Positions 14,560 to 15,680 of a DNA stretch of 15,680 nucleotides are shown here, piece after piece; positions within the stretch are counted from its first letter, which is position 1, and each line of letters starts with the position of its first letter. The DNA comes from Bacteroidetes bacterium 4572_112 (GTDB lineage: Bacteria > Bacteroidota > Bacteroidia > Bacteroidales > UBA1556). A program made the translations under genes and the position numbers. A model generated the notes under the pieces. The model did no database searches. It saw nothing but the letters and a program-made list of their open reading frames with translations, and was not told the origin of the DNA. The stretch covers positions 1 through 15,680 of the forward strand of contig NIUZ01000099.1 in assembly GCA_002254285.1 (NCBI GenBank), written 5' to 3'.

Positions 14560-14987
14560 TTATAAAGAAAATATCTGCCATTGCTATTCTGCTCATATTG
14601 GCTAGCACATACGCTTGTACCGAGGATTTTTATGACGACGAAGTAGACTGCCGATCATATAATTATAATGATTGTAATACTCTTGAGCCTATTGATGCCA
14701 ATATTGATTTGTTATTTACAATGAAAGGAAATCAAAGCGTGCCATTCGAAATTATTGAAGGCAAAATAGAAGATGGCAAAACAATAATTTATGATACCGC
14801 TCGCACATCAAAAATCACCTATATAATGGCAATCCCAAATTACTATACCGTAAAGGCAGAATATAAAATTGGGGATAAAACAGTTTATGCTGTTGATGGA
14901 GTAGATATGAAGGCTAAATCCACTCAGCGCTGCGATTCTGTTTGTTGGGAAATACCTTCTTTTAAGCTAGATTTGACACTTCAGTAG
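14550..14987 (+). CDS. Small probable lipoprotein, function unknown
   Basis: The 145-residue protein has a basic start (MDVIIKK), a hydrophobic core (8-18) and LASTYAC, where Cys23 could be lipid-modified. The lipobox is imperfect (Tyr at -2), but such variants are common among Bacteroidota lipoproteins. An acidic segment follows (TEDFYDDEVDC), which in this phylum may act as a surface-export signal. Further on, IDLLFTMKGNQSVPFEIIEGKIEDGKTI and SKITYIMAIPNYYTVKAEYKIGDKTVYAVDG read as a compact beta-sandwich. Besides Cys23 there are cysteines at CRSYNYNDC and CDSVC, so internal disulfides are likely. It begins inside the ankyrin gene (10-bp overlap), so the two are translated together and probably work at the same membrane. 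No family is recognised. Confidence 0.7.
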   Translation: MDVIIKKISAIAILLILASTYACTEDFYDDEVDCRSYNYNDCNTLEPIDANIDLLFTMKGNQSVPFEIIEGKIEDGKTIIYDTARTSKITYIMAIPNYYTVKAEYKIGDKTVYAVDGVDMKAKSTQRCDSVCWEIPSFKLDLTLQ

Positions 14988-15166
14988 AAATTTTAGGCAG
15001 AATAACTTCTGTTTTATGTATAAAAACAGCACTGTTTTTGTGTAAATACTATACATAATTCAAAAATATCACAGTTATATTTCACTGTAATTCATGGTAT
15101 TAAATGACTAATTAAAAAAATATTCATTTTTTTTACAAAAACGCTTTCATATTACCCAAATAACTG
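14988..15166. other. Intergenic stretch with weak terminator-like hairpin
   Basis: No gene is seen between the lipoprotein and the tRNA. AAAAACA-GCAC-TGTTTTT (15022-15039) can fold as an A/T-rich 7-bp hairpin with its own T run and may end the four-gene transcript. It is weak because it lacks GC pairs. The remainder is very AT-rich. Confidence 0.4.
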
Positions 15167-15174
15167 TATATTTG
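15167..15174 (+). promoter_or_regulatory. -7 box of the tRNA-Val promoter
   Basis: TATATTTG matches the Bacteroidota consensus TAnnTTTG exactly and ends 10 nt before the first base of the mature tRNA. A CTTTC about 19 nt upstream may serve as a poor -33 element. Confidence 0.65.
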
Positions 15175-15184
15175 CACTCCGTTA

Positions 15185-15259
15185 GGGCGATTAGCTCAGT
15201 TGGTTCAGAGCATCTCGTTTACACCGAGAGGGTCGGGGGTTCGAATCCCTCATCGCCCA
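15185..15259 (+). tRNA. tRNA-Val (anticodon TAC)
   Basis: The cloverleaf is complete. The acceptor arms GGGCGAT and ATCGCCC pair over 7 bp; the D stem is GCTC/GAGC; the anticodon arm TCTCG-TTTACAC-CGAGA gives anticodon TAC, reading GUA valine codons; the variable loop is short; and the T arm is GGGGG-TTCGAAT-CCCTC with one wobble. The discriminator base is A and CCA is not encoded, as is usual in Bacteroidota. It has its own -7 box and a strong terminator starting 11 nt downstream. Confidence 0.95.
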
Positions 15260-15379
15260 CAGAATTTAGAAAAGCATTCACGTTAGTGAATGCTTTTTTT
15301 GTATGCACTAATTTTCAAGCTCGCTTGAAAAAATTAGTACATCTATTGTTTTTCACAATAGATGCTTTTCTAAATTCTG
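15260..15379. repeat. Nested inverted repeats behind the tRNA
   Basis: The 18-bp arms at 15260-15277 and 15362-15379 are perfect reverse complements. Between them lie three hairpins: the terminator (15271-15296), ACTAATTTTCAAG paired with CTTGAAAAAATTAGT (15307-15338, two unpaired T), and CATCTATTG/CAATAGATG (15340-15364), the last followed by CTTTTCT. Together they make a clover-like palindromic block of 120 bp. Confidence 0.75.
15271..15301 (+). terminator. Rho-independent terminator after tRNA-Val
   Basis: AAAGCATTCAC and GTGAATGCTTT form a perfect 11-bp stem with loop GTTA, followed by a T run. Its left arm overlaps the outer inverted repeat at 15260-15277, so the two folds are mutually exclusive. 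Confidence 0.88.
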
Positions 15380-15680
15380 ATGTGCCTCACCCCCAGGATA
15401 GCCGCCTTTTTCAGCTTAGCCTTTTCCTCCAGTAGCGGCCTTTGCATTAGCAAAACCTATAAAATCTTAAATCATTAATCTTAAGGCTCCAATCTTTTAT
15501 TTTATAAAGAAGTCCGTTCATACGGACCAAAAGCTAGGAAAACCCCTTTTTTCCGAGCTGTATTGTTAAATTAAACTTAAATAGAATAAAAAATAGTAAT
15601 TAATAATAGTCCGTAATAACAGACTTTGCCTTCGGAAAACCAGTTAAGGATATAATGTTGAATATCAAAGAATTATAAAG
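15380..15680. other. Non-coding tail of window
   Basis: No convincing gene is seen on either strand in these 300 bases. A short GC-richer patch (about 15383-15446) stands out against AT-rich surroundings. GTCCGT-TCAT-ACGGAC at 15512-15527 is a perfect 6-bp hairpin, and a related TAGTCCGTAA recurs near 15608. The stretch may be the leader of a gene beyond the window. Confidence 0.5.

Noticed and set aside
15172..15435. 87-residue reading frame across the tRNA
   Set aside because: It reads through the tRNA-Val and its terminator; the VGGSNPSSPT-type peptide is the usual translation of a tRNA.
15370..15447. 25-residue basic minus-strand reading frame
   Set aside because: It is short, lysine-rich, without recognisable homology, and overlaps the inverted repeats.
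1..15680. CRISPR array
   Set aside because: No regularly spaced direct repeats of 24-40 bp occur; the only repeats are the two dispersed copies and the inverted repeats listed.

Overview
The window looks like chromosomal DNA of a low-GC member of the Bacteroidota, probably a Bacteroidales/Marinilabiliales-type environmental lineage; the rank below phylum is inference. The evidence is the gene content: a lamin-tail/FlgD-like surface protein of a kind common in this phylum, an IPExxVDY-family protein, tatA next to a lytic transglycosylase, a futalosine-pathway mqnB, and Bacteroidota-style -7 boxes (TAnnTTTG) ahead of the tRNA, tatA and other genes.

Layout. 1-1745: the 3' part of a bile acid:Na+ symporter-family transporter, then mqnB (futalosine hydrolase, GTG start) 2 nt downstream, convergent with an SRPBCC-fold protein. 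1746-3058: a gene graveyard with a frameshifted DUF4062 N-terminus, the C-terminal part of an IS91-type transposase, and a roughly 60-bp hairpin-forming repeat (copy A). 3059-6216: two protein-quality genes, hsp20 and clpB, each followed by its own terminator. 6217-6776: a second graveyard with a GC-rich hairpin, a broken higA antitoxin, a shred of higB, and repeat copy B in the same orientation as copy A. The two chaperone genes therefore sit between direct repeats and decayed mobile or addiction genes.

6777-9143 (minus): a large multidomain surface protein that has lost its N-terminus and signal peptide. The break coincides with a perfect 65-bp inverted repeat (8912-8976 / 9129-9193) whose outer copy duplicates coding sequence from inside the gene. 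This is the most striking structural oddity here, and a fold-back rearrangement or an amplification/assembly chimera is the best explanation. 9257-10667: asd (aspartate-semialdehyde dehydrogenase), followed 10 nt later by a small protein resembling a tyrosine-recombinase core-binding domain with no catalytic domain.

10763-12076 (minus): tatA and a lytic transglycosylase as an operon. Divergent from tatA is a tightly packed four-gene plus-strand run (12178-14987): IPExxVDY protein, NodB-type polysaccharide deacetylase (TTG start), a secreted ankyrin-repeat protein with a beta-strand-rich tail, and a small probable lipoprotein. The last two are unassigned envelope genes and the best candidates for undescribed biology. 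15185-15259: tRNA-Val(TAC), followed by an unusual nest of inverted repeats. The last 300 bases hold no gene I can support.

I did not find a clear new defence, CRISPR or biosynthetic system. The notable items are the inverted repeat, the repeat-flanked chaperone pair, the palindromic region behind the tRNA, and the ankyrin/lipoprotein pair.
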